A stretch of 64,000 nt of DNA from Thalassospira xianhensis MCCC 1A02616. GTDB taxonomy: Bacteria; Pseudomonadota; Alphaproteobacteria; Rhodospirillales; Thalassospiraceae. The stretch lies in contig NZ_JPWA01000011.1 of NCBI RefSeq assembly GCF_003326475.1, forward strand, positions 62,001-126,000, read 5' to 3'. Position 1 is the first letter of the stretch. Every line of letters begins with the position of its first letter. A program made the translations under genes and the position numbers. The notes under the pieces were generated by a model. It saw nothing but the letters and a program-made list of their open reading frames with translations. It did not search any database and was not told the DNA's origin. Of the stretch, positions 16,710-26,266 are shown piece after piece.

Positions 16710-18245
16710 GTGAAAAAACCAGAAACGCCAAAATCCGACGCTTCCGCAAAACCGGCCGAGACAAAAGCCGACTCGTCCGAAACCATTTCGATAGACAGTA
16801 AAGGCAACGCAAACCTTGCCAAAAACTCTGCCGATCAGAAATCGGGAACGACGCCCAATGCAGCAGAAAATGCGAAACCTGCATCTGCCTCAAACACTGA
16901 TGCGAACAGCACCACAAACACAGACAAAACAAAGTCAGACACCAAACCCGCAAGCGCAAAGCCCGAAATCAAACCGGGCATGAGTCAAAAGTCAGCTTCT
17001 GATAAAAATGTCGCGGACAAAGCTAGGCCGGCAGCAAAAAAACGGGGTGGCAGTGCCATTCTTTTGTTTGTGCTTATTATAGCCGGTGCGCTGGTAATCG
17101 GGTGGCTCACGCGTGCCCTTTGGTGGCGTGATGCGGAACCTATATTGAACCAGTATGTTCCGGCCGAAATTCTTTCCGAAATCACCCCTGAGGGCATGGC
17201 GGAATCCACACCCGTTGCTGCCACCACAGATGAAGCGGCAACTGACAGCACGTCTCGATCTACGTCGGCAAACAACGACACAGACACATCCGGCACCTCG
17301 CCAGGCGCCCCGGAGCGGGACGACGCGATGATCGGCAATGAAGATGGCCTGGCGCAACAACCCGACAATATACCCTCGGCCAGCACTGGCAATTCGACAG
17401 GTACGGACGAAGGTACAGTGGTTGTCGATCCTGCTTTGACCGAAAGACTGTCCCGTCTCGAAGGTACGATCAATGCCCTGCGCGAAAGGCTCAATAGTGA
17501 ACGCAGCGATACGCTGAACAATACTGTTGCCAGACGAATGGCAGAGATCGAAACCCGCACGGCTCCGATTGAGGAACTGGCAAGAGTTGAATCCGAACTG
17601 TCGGGTGTTGCTGCCGAAATGCGTGATCTTTCGGCGCGCCTCTCCACCATGGAGGAAGAAGTTCGAGCAACCGCCGGACTGCGTGTTGAAAGCCGCGGGC
17701 AGGCCATAGCCATGGCCGTCACGCTCCTTCGCGATGCGTTGCAACGCGGTGGGCCGTTCATGATTGCACTTAACCAACTGGAACGCAGCGGATCCGATGA
17801 TCCGGTTATTGCGGAACAGATTGCTGCGTTAAAACCACTCGCAGACCATGGCGCACCAACAATTGAAAAACTGCGCCAATCTTTCCCTGCAATGGCACAA
17901 CAGGCGGTACAAGCAGCAAGCGATGACCATTCCGGCAGTATTCTTGCAGCAACCTGGGCAAATATCAAAAAGCTGATCCCGGTTCGACGTGTTGATGTCG
18001 CAGGCGAAGCTTCACTTGATGGACGTCTGGTGACTGCCGAGGCTGCTCTTGAAAGCGACGATCTTGATGCCGCTATTGCCGCTCTGGATGGTGTCGAAGG
18101 CGAAAACGCAAAAGCTGCTATTGCTGAATGGCTGGAAGATGCCAAAAGCCGTCAGCTTCTGAACCGCGCAATTGCCACACTCAGTGCTCATGCGATCAAT
18201 CTTCTGACAGGCGATGAGTCCCTCAGTGCGGGGGATAGCCAATGA
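16710..18245 (+). CDS. Mic60/mitofilin-family inner membrane protein
   Basis: A 511-residue protein with a cytoplasmic low-complexity N-terminus rich in Ala, Lys, Ser, Thr and Asp (1-110), one membrane helix (about 113-133), an acidic Ser/Thr-rich linker, a coiled coil (about 240-320) and a C-terminal mitofilin-like domain. This is the layout of the alphaproteobacterial Mic60 homologue, related to the mitochondrial MICOS subunit that shapes cristae; it is often labelled HemX-like because it follows hemD. It starts at GTG (16710) with no strong ribosome binding site and overlaps the next gene by ATGA. A membrane-bending role is inferred from the family. Confidence 0.82.
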   Translation: MKKPETPKSDASAKPAETKADSSETISIDSKGNANLAKNSADQKSGTTPNAAENAKPASASNTDANSTTNTDKTKSDTKPASAKPEIKPGMSQKSASDKNVADKARPAAKKRGGSAILLFVLIIAGALVIGWLTRALWWRDAEPILNQYVPAEILSEITPEGMAESTPVAATTDEAATDSTSRSTSANNDTDTSGTSPGAPERDDAMIGNEDGLAQQPDNIPSASTGNSTGTDEGTVVVDPALTERLSRLEGTINALRERLNSERSDTLNNTVARRMAEIETRTAPIEELARVESELSGVAAEMRDLSARLSTMEEEVRATAGLRVESRGQAIAMAVTLLRDALQRGGPFMIALNQLERSGSDDPVIAEQIAALKPLADHGAPTIEKLRQSFPAMAQQAVQAASDDHSGSILAATWANIKKLIPVRRVDVAGEASLDGRLVTAEAALESDDLDAAIAALDGVEGENAKAAIAEWLEDAKSRQLLNRAIATLSAHAINLLTGDESLSAGDSQ

Positions 18246-19672
18246 TACGTCTTGGCCTGTTTATTCTGATCACCATCATTCTCGTCACCTGTACCGTCTG
18301 GTTTGCCAATAACCCAGGCACCATGACGATTGTATGGCTGGGCTACCGGTTTGATGGGTCCATCGGCATGGTTGCTCTTGGCCTGTTGGCGCTGACAGGG
18401 CTTTTGGTCATTCTCTGGCGCTGCTGGTCGGCAATTGCAAATTCACCAAACTGGCTTGGTCGCATTCTGGGCAGCCGACGCCGGAAGAAGGGTCAACAGG
18501 CCTTGACCATGGGATTGCTCGAACTGGCATCGGGGGACGTGCGACAGGCGCTAAAACACACCCGTGCTGTTGACCGGTATCTTGAAGATGACACCCTGAC
18601 CCGACTTCTGACGGCACAAGCCGCAGAACTGGATGGCAACAATGATGCCGCCAAGCGTCAGTTTGAAGCCATGCTGGAAAAACCTGACTCTGCCTTCTTT
18701 GGATTGCGGGGATTGCTCCAACTGTCACTGAAATCCGGCAATCGATCCGAAGCACTTGATTATGCAGAACGCGCCCACCGCCTGCGCCCGCGCAACCCGT
18801 CAGTTCTGATAACATTATTTGATCTTTTGCTTGGGGCCAAACGCTGGGATCGGGCGCTTACGCTTTTGGTCGATGCCCAAAAAGCTGATATCTTCAACGA
18901 AGATGAACTGGCCCGTCGCCGAGCACTTCTGATTACTGCCAAGGCTGAAGACGCAATAGCCAGCGGCGAAAATGCGGAAGCTGTCAAACTTCTGCGCAAG
19001 GCGTTGAATGCCCGTCCGAACTTTACCGGTGCGGCAGTTCTTCTGGCGCAGCTTTATGCTGATATTGATCAGGCTGCAAAGGCTCGCGAGATTGCCCTGC
19101 AAAGCTGGCGCACATCACCATCAGCCGCACTTGGCAAAATTTATCTGACCAACCTTTCCGGAGATGCCCTGGCCAAGGTCAAAGGCGTCGAGAAGCTGAT
19201 TGCAACCAATCCTGACCATGTGGAAAGCCAGCTTTTGATCGCCGAAGCTGCCCTTGATGCCGATTTGTGGGGTATGGCACGCAACAATCTGGAAAAGGCC
19301 ATCGCTCAAAAGGCACAGGCACGTCATTACCGGATGTTAGCCGATCTGGAATTCCGCGAGAAGAAAGATACCACCAAGGCACGTGAATTGTTGGTAAAAG
19401 CAAGCCACGCCAATCCTGATCCGGGCTGGCGGTGTGGTGCATGTGGCGCGGAAACGGATAAATGGGCCGTTACCTGTCCGTCCTGTCATTCATTTGGCAG
19501 CATTGACTGGCGTGCACCAGTACGGGTTCACAATAACGAACCTTCATCTGATCCGCACAAACCGAAAGAACCCGCTGCGATCCGGCAGGATGGCGCAATC
19601 ATTGACAATCCCGATCCGGCAGACACGGAAATCGCTGGTAAAAATCGCAATCAGCCGTCACCAGTAGTCTGA
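18242..19672 (+). CDS. hemY: HemY-like TPR membrane protein with C-terminal zinc ribbon
   Basis: Two N-terminal membrane helices (about 3-22 and 38-60) form a HemY_N domain, followed by TPR-like helical repeats up to about residue 385. The C-terminus adds a four-Cys ribbon, Cys398, Cys401, Cys412 and Cys415 (WRCGACG and TCPSCH), as in the LapB/YciM type of TPR protein. This is the Enterobacteria-style HemY (haem operon protein of unclear role), not protoporphyrinogen oxidase. The start overlaps the Mic60-like stop as ATGA, so the two membrane proteins are translationally coupled. Confidence 0.85.
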   Translation: MIRLGLFILITIILVTCTVWFANNPGTMTIVWLGYRFDGSIGMVALGLLALTGLLVILWRCWSAIANSPNWLGRILGSRRRKKGQQALTMGLLELASGDVRQALKHTRAVDRYLEDDTLTRLLTAQAAELDGNNDAAKRQFEAMLEKPDSAFFGLRGLLQLSLKSGNRSEALDYAERAHRLRPRNPSVLITLFDLLLGAKRWDRALTLLVDAQKADIFNEDELARRRALLITAKAEDAIASGENAEAVKLLRKALNARPNFTGAAVLLAQLYADIDQAAKAREIALQSWRTSPSAALGKIYLTNLSGDALAKVKGVEKLIATNPDHVESQLLIAEAALDADLWGMARNNLEKAIAQKAQARHYRMLADLEFREKKDTTKARELLVKASHANPDPGWRCGACGAETDKWAVTCPSCHSFGSIDWRAPVRVHNNEPSSDPHKPKEPAAIRQDGAIIDNPDPADTEIAGKNRNQPSPVV

Positions 19673-19706
19673 TCGCAAAACCGAACCGCGGAACATAACC
19701 GAACGT

Positions 19707-19742
19707 AAAAGGCCGCAGACAATTTCGTCTGCGGCCTTTTTC
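19707..19742. terminator. Bidirectional terminator between hemY and purH
   Basis: Perfect stem AAAAGGCCGCAGAC / GTCTGCGGCCTTTT, with a T-run to the right and an A-run to the left. It lies between convergent genes and can stop transcription from both sides. Confidence 0.9.
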
Positions 19743-19762
19743 TTGTGATTGTCTAGTTCGGA

Positions 19763-21340
19763 TCAATGACGGAAATGACGCATGCCAGTAAAGACCATGG
19801 CAATGTCATGTTCATCGGCCGCGGAAATGACTTCTTCGTCACGCATGGAGCCACCCGGCTGGATCACGGCGGTTGCCCCGGCCTTGACCGCTGCCAGAAG
19901 GCCATCGGCAAACGGGAAGAATGCATCAGACGAAACCACCGAACCCTTGGTACGCAGTTCGTCTTCACCAGCATTCTTGCCAGCTTCTTCTGCTTTCCAT
20001 GCCGCAATGCGCGAGCTGTCAACACGGCTCATCTGACCGGCACCAACACCAACGGTCTTGCCGTCTTTGACATAGACAATGGCGTTTGATTTGACGTGCT
20101 TGCCAACGCGGAAGGCAAACAGCAGATCATCAAGCTCTGCCTCGGTTGGCTTGCGCTTGGTGACGACTTTAAGCTCGTCACGCTTTACACGACCGGCATC
20201 ACGGTTCTGAAGAAGATAACCACCTGCAAGCGAACGAAGCGTCATGTCTTCGCCTTCCGGGTCGGCCATGCCACCGGTAACCAGCAGACGAAGGTTTTTC
20301 TTTGCCGCCAGAACTTCCTTGGCCGCGTCATCGGCATCCGGGCAAATCACGACTTCTGCAAACAGCTTGGCGATTTCTTCGGCAGTGGCCTTATCAAGGG
20401 TACGGTTAACCGCGATGATGCCACCAAAGGCCGAAACAGGATCGCAAGACAGCGCCTTGTTATAGGCTTCAATCAGGGTTTCCCCCTCCGCAACGCCGCA
20501 GGGATTGGCATGTTTGATGATCGCAACAGCCGGTTTTTCATCAAACTCGGATACCAGTTCGAACGCCGCGTCGGTGTCGTTCAGGTTGTTGAACGACAGT
20601 TCTTTGCCCTGAAGCTGGGTTGCGGTTGCCACACCCGGGCGGTTCTTGCCATTGGTGTAGAATGCCGCCTGCTGATGTGGGTTTTCACCGTAACGCAGGG
20701 TCTGTTTCAGTTCGGCGGAAACATTCAGGCGCTGCGGGAAGGTTTCACCAAGCTGACCGGCAAACCAGCTGGAAATGGCAGAATCATAGGCACCCGTCCG
20801 GGCAAACGCCTTGGCCGCCAGAATGCGGCGGGTTTCTGCCGCCGTGGCACCGGCATTGTCTTTCATCTCGACAACAATGCGGTCGTAGTCAGAGGGATCG
20901 ACAACGACCGTCACCGATTCATGGTTCTTGGCCGCAGAACGGATCATGCTCGGTCCGCCGATATCGATATTTTCGATGCAGGTATCGAAATCGGCCCCCT
21001 TGGCAACGGTTTCTTCGAACGGATAAAGGTTCACACAGACCAGATCAATCGGCGAAATGTCGTTGTCTTCCATCGCCTTCATGTGGCTGGAAAGAGAACG
21101 GCGGCCCAGAAGGCCGCCGTGAATCTTCGGATGAAGAGTCTTGACGCGACCATCCATGATTTCGGGAAAACCGGTGTGATCAGCAACTTCCTTTACAGGA
21201 ATACCAGCAGCTTCGATGGCCTTGGCAGAACCACCGGTAGACAGGATTTCAACACCCTGTTCATGAAGAGATTTGGCAAATTCGACCAGACCGGTCTTGT
21301 CGGAAACGGAGATCAGCGCGCGCGCAATACGAGCAGTCAT
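19763..21340 (-). CDS. purH: Bifunctional AICAR formyltransferase / IMP cyclohydrolase
   Basis: Carries out the last two steps of purine synthesis, AICAR to FAICAR to IMP. The N-terminal cyclohydrolase domain starts with [16 protein letters not shown] and contains STGGSAKAI and [13 protein letters not shown]. The formyltransferase domain carries the catalytic Lys-His in [13 protein letters not shown] and DAFFPFADG near the end. I chose the ATG at 21340 (525 residues); a TTG five codons earlier is the alternative, and neither has a strong ribosome binding site. Confidence 0.96.
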   Translation of the reverse strand: MTARIARALISVSDKTGLVEFAKSLHEQGVEILSTGGSAKAIEAAGIPVKEVADHTGFPEIMDGRVKTLHPKIHGGLLGRRSLSSHMKAMEDNDISPIDLVCVNLYPFEETVAKGADFDTCIENIDIGGPSMIRSAAKNHESVTVVVDPSDYDRIVVEMKDNAGATAAETRRILAAKAFARTGAYDSAISSWFAGQLGETFPQRLNVSAELKQTLRYGENPHQQAAFYTNGKNRPGVATATQLQGKELSFNNLNDTDAAFELVSEFDEKPAVAIIKHANPCGVAEGETLIEAYNKALSCDPVSAFGGIIAVNRTLDKATAEEIAKLFAEVVICPDADDAAKEVLAAKKNLRLLVTGGMADPEGEDMTLRSLAGGYLLQNRDAGRVKRDELKVVTKRKPTEAELDDLLFAFRVGKHVKSNAIVYVKDGKTVGVGAGQMSRVDSSRIAAWKAEEAGKNAGEDELRTKGSVVSSDAFFPFADGLLAAVKAGATAVIQPGGSMRDEEVISAADEHDIAMVFTGMRHFRH

Positions 21341-21465
21341 CGGGTTCGCTTTCAATACATCGTCAATGATGAAGGCCCCGGACCCATTGATGATATATCG
21401 GCCTACTCCGTATCGCTACTGGTGCATACGGCGTAATGACGTTTGCGGGCAATCGGCTTTATGAT

Positions 21466-21490
21466 GAATGAAAACCAATGATTTTCATTC
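21466..21490. promoter_or_regulatory. Palindrome in the purH upstream region
   Basis: Nine-bp arms GAATGAAAA / TTTTCATTC separated by seven bases, 125 bp upstream of purH and 138 bp downstream of the sugar dehydratase gene. It could be an operator or the hairpin of a weak terminator. Apart from it I see no gene in 21341-21627. Confidence 0.35.
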
Positions 21491-21627
21491 GGGCCGACAC
21501 ATGATCAATGAGTCCGAACCATGTTTCGCGCGGAGCTTTATCATGCACGCGCCAAAATGTGGACCCCGAAATGTTGCATGGCCGCAGGCCAGACCGCGCA
21601 GATGTCCGCGCAAGATCCATTATCAGA

Positions 21628-23586
21628 TCACTGACCGCTTGCTGCCTTATCCAGTTTTTCGGGTTCGCTCTTGGCAAAGAAGGATTTCACGCCAATTTCT
21701 GGCGGTTGAAATTCCGGAACAAGACGGCTCATCAATTCCAGGGTCTTGTGCGTATCACGGCTTGCAGCACTTTCACCGAGTTCCTCGAACACCTGTTTGA
21801 TCAAGGCATAATCAACAACACGTGGGGCTGCCAACATAACGCCATCGGTTTCAGTCGGTTCGGGCGGTTCACCGTCATGAAACAGTTCTTCATAAAGCTT
21901 CTCTCCCGGGCGCAAGCCTGTGACCTTGATGTCGATGTCCTTGCCTGGCCGCAAACCCGATAGCAGGATCATCTGACGCGCCAGATCGATGATCTTCACC
22001 GGTCGTCCCATATCAAGAACGAAAATCTTGCCGCCCTCTGTAACGCCATGTTTACCAAGCTCGGCAGCCTGCAAAACAAGCTCGACTGCTTCGGCAATCG
22101 TCATGAAGTAGCGCGTGATGCCTTCGTCCGTTACGGTCAGCGGACCACCAGCCTCCAGCTGGCGACGGAACAATGGTACCACCGACCCTGTCGACCCCAG
22201 AACATTACCAAACCGGACAGTCACAAACCGCGTCGGCCCACGCTGATCCGCTGGCAAAGTTTCAAGCGCCTGACAATAACATTCTGCCAGACGTTTTGAC
22301 GCGCCCATGACATTCGCCGGGTTTACGGCCTTGTCCGTTGAAATCAGAACCATAGTACCCACACCGGTCGAACGGCAGGCTTCTGCAACATTTCGGGTAC
22401 CAAGTGTATTGGTCAGAATGCCTTCATTGGGATTATGCTCGACCAAAGGCACATGTTTATAGGCTGCGGCATGGAAAACGATTTCAGGTTGCTGCTCGGC
22501 AAAAACCTGTTCAATGCGGGTCCGGTCACGGACATCACCCAAAATGCTCTCACGCGGAATATTCGGATATTTTTCCGCCATTTCCATGTCGATGGCATAA
22601 AGATTGTATTCTCCCGCATCCAGCAGAGTAAGGCTTGCAGGGCCATAGGCAGAAATCTGTCGAACGAGTTCCGATCCGATCGAGCCACCAGCGCCTGTCA
22701 CCAGGACTCGCCGTCCGGCAATCATCTGACGGACCTTGTCACGATCAAGTCGGGCCTGCGGCCGACCCAGCAAATCTTCAATCGCAACCGGACGGATTTG
22801 CAGCGGATCGGCAAGCCCCTCACGCAAGTCACTCAGCTTCGGCAGGCGCGCCAGGGTCATACCGTGCTGATCAGCAATTTCGACCCATTTGGTGATGTCA
22901 TCATGACGCAATGCATCACCGGTTAAAACCAGACGGCGCGGCAAACCACGTTTGCTTTTCGCAAGCTTTCCCAAAGCCTCTTCGAGCTTGTCTGCGGTCG
23001 CCAGCACATCAATGCCATGCATATTCCGCCCGACACGGCTATCGGTCAGGGAAACAATACCGATAACGTCAAACGGGGTGTTCGCCGACCGAAACGTTTC
23101 ACGTATAAATGCCTCGGCCTCGTCTCCGGCTCCGATCAAAAGGACCGGCACACGATGGGTTCCTTGTCGCACCATCGCACGAGCGGTCGTCTTGTCCTTC
23201 GCAACCCGGTAAATCAGCCTTGACCCACCAAGCATCGCCATCAACAGGAACCATTGAATAATCGGCGTTGATCGCGGCAACCATTCAAGCCTGGCGGTAA
23301 GAAACAGCACCAAAAACAGGACACCAACAGCAACCGTTACCGCCTTGGCAATCCGCATGAGATCATTCAGTGATGCATAGCGCCAGATGCCACGGTAAAG
23401 TCCGAAAACCCAGAATGTAATTGCGGCGATGACGGTAAAAACCGATACTGAAAACAGGATGTTCTGCGGATTGTAAAAAACCACACCTTCTCCGACCCGC
23501 AGATACAACGCTGCCGGCAACGAAATTGCCGCCATCGTCACATCATGGACAAAGGCAATATAGCTACGTTGAAATAAACGCGACAT
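21628..23586 (-). CDS. UDP-sugar 4,6-dehydratase, CapD/WbpM/PglF type
   Basis: A membrane-anchored nucleotide-sugar 4,6-dehydratase making precursors for surface polysaccharide. The N-terminal third has four hydrophobic helices (about 12-130), then a Rossmann fold of the CoA-binding type (about 135-255). The catalytic SDR domain starts with VTGAGGSIGSELVRQI and has the family active site STDKAVNPANVMGASKR, in which Met replaces the usual Tyr, as in WbpM and FlaA1. The start at 23586 has AGGGA before it; the frame continues 11 codons upstream. Length 652 is normal. The sugar is probably UDP-GlcNAc, by analogy. Confidence 0.9.
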   Translation of the reverse strand: MSRLFQRSYIAFVHDVTMAAISLPAALYLRVGEGVVFYNPQNILFSVSVFTVIAAITFWVFGLYRGIWRYASLNDLMRIAKAVTVAVGVLFLVLFLTARLEWLPRSTPIIQWFLLMAMLGGSRLIYRVAKDKTTARAMVRQGTHRVPVLLIGAGDEAEAFIRETFRSANTPFDVIGIVSLTDSRVGRNMHGIDVLATADKLEEALGKLAKSKRGLPRRLVLTGDALRHDDITKWVEIADQHGMTLARLPKLSDLREGLADPLQIRPVAIEDLLGRPQARLDRDKVRQMIAGRRVLVTGAGGSIGSELVRQISAYGPASLTLLDAGEYNLYAIDMEMAEKYPNIPRESILGDVRDRTRIEQVFAEQQPEIVFHAAAYKHVPLVEHNPNEGILTNTLGTRNVAEACRSTGVGTMVLISTDKAVNPANVMGASKRLAECYCQALETLPADQRGPTRFVTVRFGNVLGSTGSVVPLFRRQLEAGGPLTVTDEGITRYFMTIAEAVELVLQAAELGKHGVTEGGKIFVLDMGRPVKIIDLARQMILLSGLRPGKDIDIKVTGLRPGEKLYEELFHDGEPPEPTETDGVMLAAPRVVDYALIKQVFEELGESAASRDTHKTLELMSRLVPEFQPPEIGVKSFFAKSEPEKLDKAASGQ

Positions 23587-23956
23587 GCGGTCCCTAGAAG
23601 GAATTCTTGTGTGGTTCATAATACCCGCAAGCCTTTGGTACGGGAACGGCTTTTCTTTTCGCGTCCACTCTGTGACAAGTCAAGCTATCCTAACAAACCA
23701 TAACTTTCATAATGAACTGGCCCCCTGTGGAAACGCTAAAACCATGGTGCTGGGCATTCCTTGCGAACCAACATTGAATATCTCTTTCGAATGATCCGTC
23801 TGGATTACCGGCCACCTCTCTACATCGCAAGGTTTTTCAATGTCGTTGAAAAACACCAAGCAGGCCAGCCATGCCGGAAATCCTGCGGTTAAGTGCTTTA
23901 CAGCCCTATCAAGGGCGCTTACTTACAAGCCATAACCCGAAACTGGAGATAACCTT
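23587..23956. other. Divergent intergenic region, no gene seen
   Basis: This 370-bp gap separates the dehydratase and rsmB starts and must hold both promoters. It contains a perfect hairpin GTTTTTCAA / TTGAAAAAC with a five-base loop at 23832-23854. A 69-codon open frame at 23585-23794 has no ribosome binding site and no recognisable similarity, so I do not call it. Confidence 0.5.
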
Positions 23957-25294
23957 TTGACAGAACGCCGCGCTCGCACGGATAACCGCCATACTCAACC
24001 GGCCGATCTTCCCGATCCGCGGATGCTGGCGCTCAAAACCCTGCAGGAACTGCGCGGAGGCGAAGTCACACTGGACGAACTTCTTTCAAAACATGGATAT
24101 GGTTTGCCGTCACTTGATCGCAATTTTTTGCGTCAATTGCTTGGCACCACACTGCGTCATCTGGGCGAAATCGATGCGATTCTGGCCCCGCGTTATCAGG
24201 CACCGCAGGATCGTGGGGCTGCACGGCTGACCAACATCCTGCGTCTGGGCGTGGCCCAGCTGTTTTTCATGGAAACATCGGATTACGGTGCAGTCGATAG
24301 CACGGTAAATCTGACCCGTGACGCGGGTTTGCATAAATATGTAAAGCTGGTCAATGCAGTACTGCGTGGCCTGCAGCGCGATGGCTTTGAATGGCCGGAA
24401 AATGTCGAAGCCTGGCAACTTAACGTCCCCGCATGGCTGCGCGGCTCCTGGAAAAAGGCCTATGGGGCCGAAATTGCACAAGGCATCGCCGAAGCCAGTC
24501 TGGATTACGCCATGCTTGATCTCTCCATAAAGGATCAGGCGGAAGCCGCCGACTGGGCCGAACAGATGGATGGCATGGTTCTGCCGACCGGCACAGTCCG
24601 CCTCGAAAGCGGTCGCCGTATTCGCGACCTTCCGGGCTATAAAGACGGAAAATGGTGGGTTCAGGATGCCGCGGCCTCCATCCCGGCCAAGCTGTTTTCG
24701 GCCTATGAAGGCAAAACCATTTATGACCTTTGCGCCGCACCGGGTGGCAAGACGATGCAACTGGCATCCAAGGGTGCCAATGCGATTGCGGTCGACAAGT
24801 CCGAGGGTCGCCTGAAACGCGTATTTGAGAATCTTGAGCGAATAGAACTTGGTGCCGCGATTGTTACCGGCGATGCCACCGATCTGGCACCCGATACGCC
24901 GCGTGCCGATGCGGTTCTGCTTGATGCCCCCTGTTCGGCAACCGGCACCATTCGCCGCCATCCCGATATCCTGTTGCGTCAGAACGACAAACTGATGCGA
25001 TCGCTTTTGCCGATCCAGACCAAGCTGCTTAATCAGGCCGACAAGCTTCTGAATGTTGGGGGCGAGCTGATCTATTGCACCTGCTCGCTTCAGCCGGAAG
25101 AAGGCGAACATCAGGTCAAATCCTTCCTGGCCGATCATCCCAATTACGAACGAAAACCGATTACCGCCGACGAACTCGGTGGTTGGAGTGAGGCCATCAA
25201 CGAGGCCGGTGAATTGCGCATTCTACCGCTATATATGCAGGAATACGGTGGAATTGATGGCTTCTTCTGTGCTCGACTGGTCAAGAAATCCTGA
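23957..25294 (+). CDS. rsmB: 16S rRNA m5C967 methyltransferase, RsmB/Sun family
   Basis: An S-adenosylmethionine-dependent RNA cytosine-5 methyltransferase of 445 residues. An N-terminal NusB-like RNA-binding domain (about 15-155) precedes the catalytic domain. That domain has the SAM loop CAAPGGKTMQLA, the catalytic DAPCSATGTIRRHPD and the second Cys in YCTCSLQPEEGE. It starts at TTG (23957) with GGAG nine bases upstream. Rpe follows after 126 bp on the same strand, an arrangement seen in related bacteria. The target base is inferred from the family. Confidence 0.92.
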   Translation: MTERRARTDNRHTQPADLPDPRMLALKTLQELRGGEVTLDELLSKHGYGLPSLDRNFLRQLLGTTLRHLGEIDAILAPRYQAPQDRGAARLTNILRLGVAQLFFMETSDYGAVDSTVNLTRDAGLHKYVKLVNAVLRGLQRDGFEWPENVEAWQLNVPAWLRGSWKKAYGAEIAQGIAEASLDYAMLDLSIKDQAEAADWAEQMDGMVLPTGTVRLESGRRIRDLPGYKDGKWWVQDAAASIPAKLFSAYEGKTIYDLCAAPGGKTMQLASKGANAIAVDKSEGRLKRVFENLERIELGAAIVTGDATDLAPDTPRADAVLLDAPCSATGTIRRHPDILLRQNDKLMRSLLPIQTKLLNQADKLLNVGGELIYCTCSLQPEEGEHQVKSFLADHPNYERKPITADELGGWSEAINEAGELRILPLYMQEYGGIDGFFCARLVKKS

Positions 25295-25420
25295 TCAGGC
25301 CCTGCCCCGGAACATGACAGGGCTGCCATTCGCGCCGCTTGGGTGACAGGACCGCGTTTTTGGGGTATGAGAACCGCGAAATTCCCATATCCCAACCCGC
25401 TTCAGGACCTTTGCCGCGCC

Positions 25421-26089
25421 ATGACCGCATCAAACGCCATTAAAATCGCACCTTCGATCCTTTCCGCCGATTTCGCCCAGCTGGGTGTTGACGTCCGCGC
25501 GGTTGATGCCGCCGGGGCGGATTACATCCATATCGATGTCATGGACGGTCATTACGTGCCCAACATCACCATCGGCCCGGATGTGGTCAAGGCACTGCGC
25601 CCGCATAGCGACAAGGTGTTTGACGTTCACCTGATGATCGCACCGGTCGATCCCTATATCGAAGCTTTCGCGAATGCCGGTTCCGACATCATCACCATCC
25701 ATGCCGAAGCAGGCCCGCACCTGCATCGTTCGCTGCAACTGATCAAATCGCTGGGCAAAAAAGCCGGTGTATCGCTGAACCCGTCAACGCCGGAAAGCGT
25801 GATCGAATATGTCATGGACATGGTTGACCTTGTTCTGGTCATGACCGTGAACCCAGGCTTTGGCGGCCAGAAATTCATTCCAAGCCAGCTTGAGAAAATC
25901 AAACGCATCCGCAAGATGATTGAAGCGACCGGCCGCGATATCGACCTTGAAGTCGATGGCGGCGTGAACCCGGAAATCGCCCCGCAGGTGATCGCAGCCG
26001 GCGCAAACGTTCTGGTTGCCGGATCGGCAACCTTCAAAGGCGGCCCGTCGGAATATGCCAACAATATCAAGGCAATCCGCGGCGCATAA
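25421..26089 (+). CDS. rpe: Ribulose-phosphate 3-epimerase
   Basis: Interconverts ribulose 5-phosphate and xylulose 5-phosphate in the pentose phosphate pathway. A TIM barrel with all metal and phosphate motifs: [46 protein letters not shown] and EVDGGVNP. The ATG at 25421 gives the normal 222 residues; the frame is open for 26 codons upstream, which lack similarity. A strong terminator follows. Confidence 0.96.
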   Translation: MTASNAIKIAPSILSADFAQLGVDVRAVDAAGADYIHIDVMDGHYVPNITIGPDVVKALRPHSDKVFDVHLMIAPVDPYIEAFANAGSDIITIHAEAGPHLHRSLQLIKSLGKKAGVSLNPSTPESVIEYVMDMVDLVLVMTVNPGFGGQKFIPSQLEKIKRIRKMIEATGRDIDLEVDGGVNPEIAPQVIAAGANVLVAGSATFKGGPSEYANNIKAIRGA

Positions 26090-26118
26090 TCTGCCTTTAC
26101 AGCATTGCTAAAAACGGC

Positions 26119-26160
26119 TCGGGGCCGGAACCATCCATTGGTTCCGGCCCCGAATGCATT
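26119..26160 (+). terminator. Terminator after rpe
   Basis: Perfect 15-bp stem (26119-26133 and 26139-26153) with a five-base loop, GC-rich, followed by a short T stretch (ATTTT). It ends the rsmB-rpe unit. Confidence 0.75.
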
Positions 26161-26215
26161 TTGAACACATTCAAATCATCGCCCGATCTGTTTGATAAAT
26201 TTTTTCTATCACCCC

Positions 26216-26240
26216 ATTAGGTCTGCATACTTGACCTAAT
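26216..26240. promoter_or_regulatory. Operator-like palindrome upstream of the molybdopterin oxidoreductase
   Basis: Perfect inverted repeat ATTAGGTC / GACCTAAT with nine bases between. The right arm overlaps a possible -35 box TTGACC (26231-26236). With a 17-bp spacer the -10 would be AATAGA (26254-26259) and transcription would begin almost at the start codon. A regulator bound here should control the gene that follows; its identity is unknown. Confidence 0.55.
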
Positions 26241-26266
26241 TTCCGATCTGGCAAATAGATGCCGAC

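Noticed and set aside
16985-18145. 386-codon minus-strand frame rich in Ser, Ala and Arg
   Set aside because: Antisense to the low-complexity Mic60-like gene; the composition reflects the GC-rich codons of the real gene.
19433-19490. hemY read as protoporphyrinogen oxidase
   Set aside because: The name hemY is shared by two families; this protein has membrane helices and TPR repeats and no FAD-binding motif.
20096-21436. 446-codon open frame on the plus strand
   Set aside because: It lies wholly antisense to purH, which has intact family motifs; it has no ribosome binding site or recognisable domain.
21360-21627. Possible small gene between purH and the dehydratase
   Set aside because: Frames on both strands are short and overlap real genes; none has a ribosome binding site, so only the palindrome is reported.
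24110-25138. 342-codon minus-strand frame
   Set aside because: Antisense to rsmB; no motif and no ribosome binding site.
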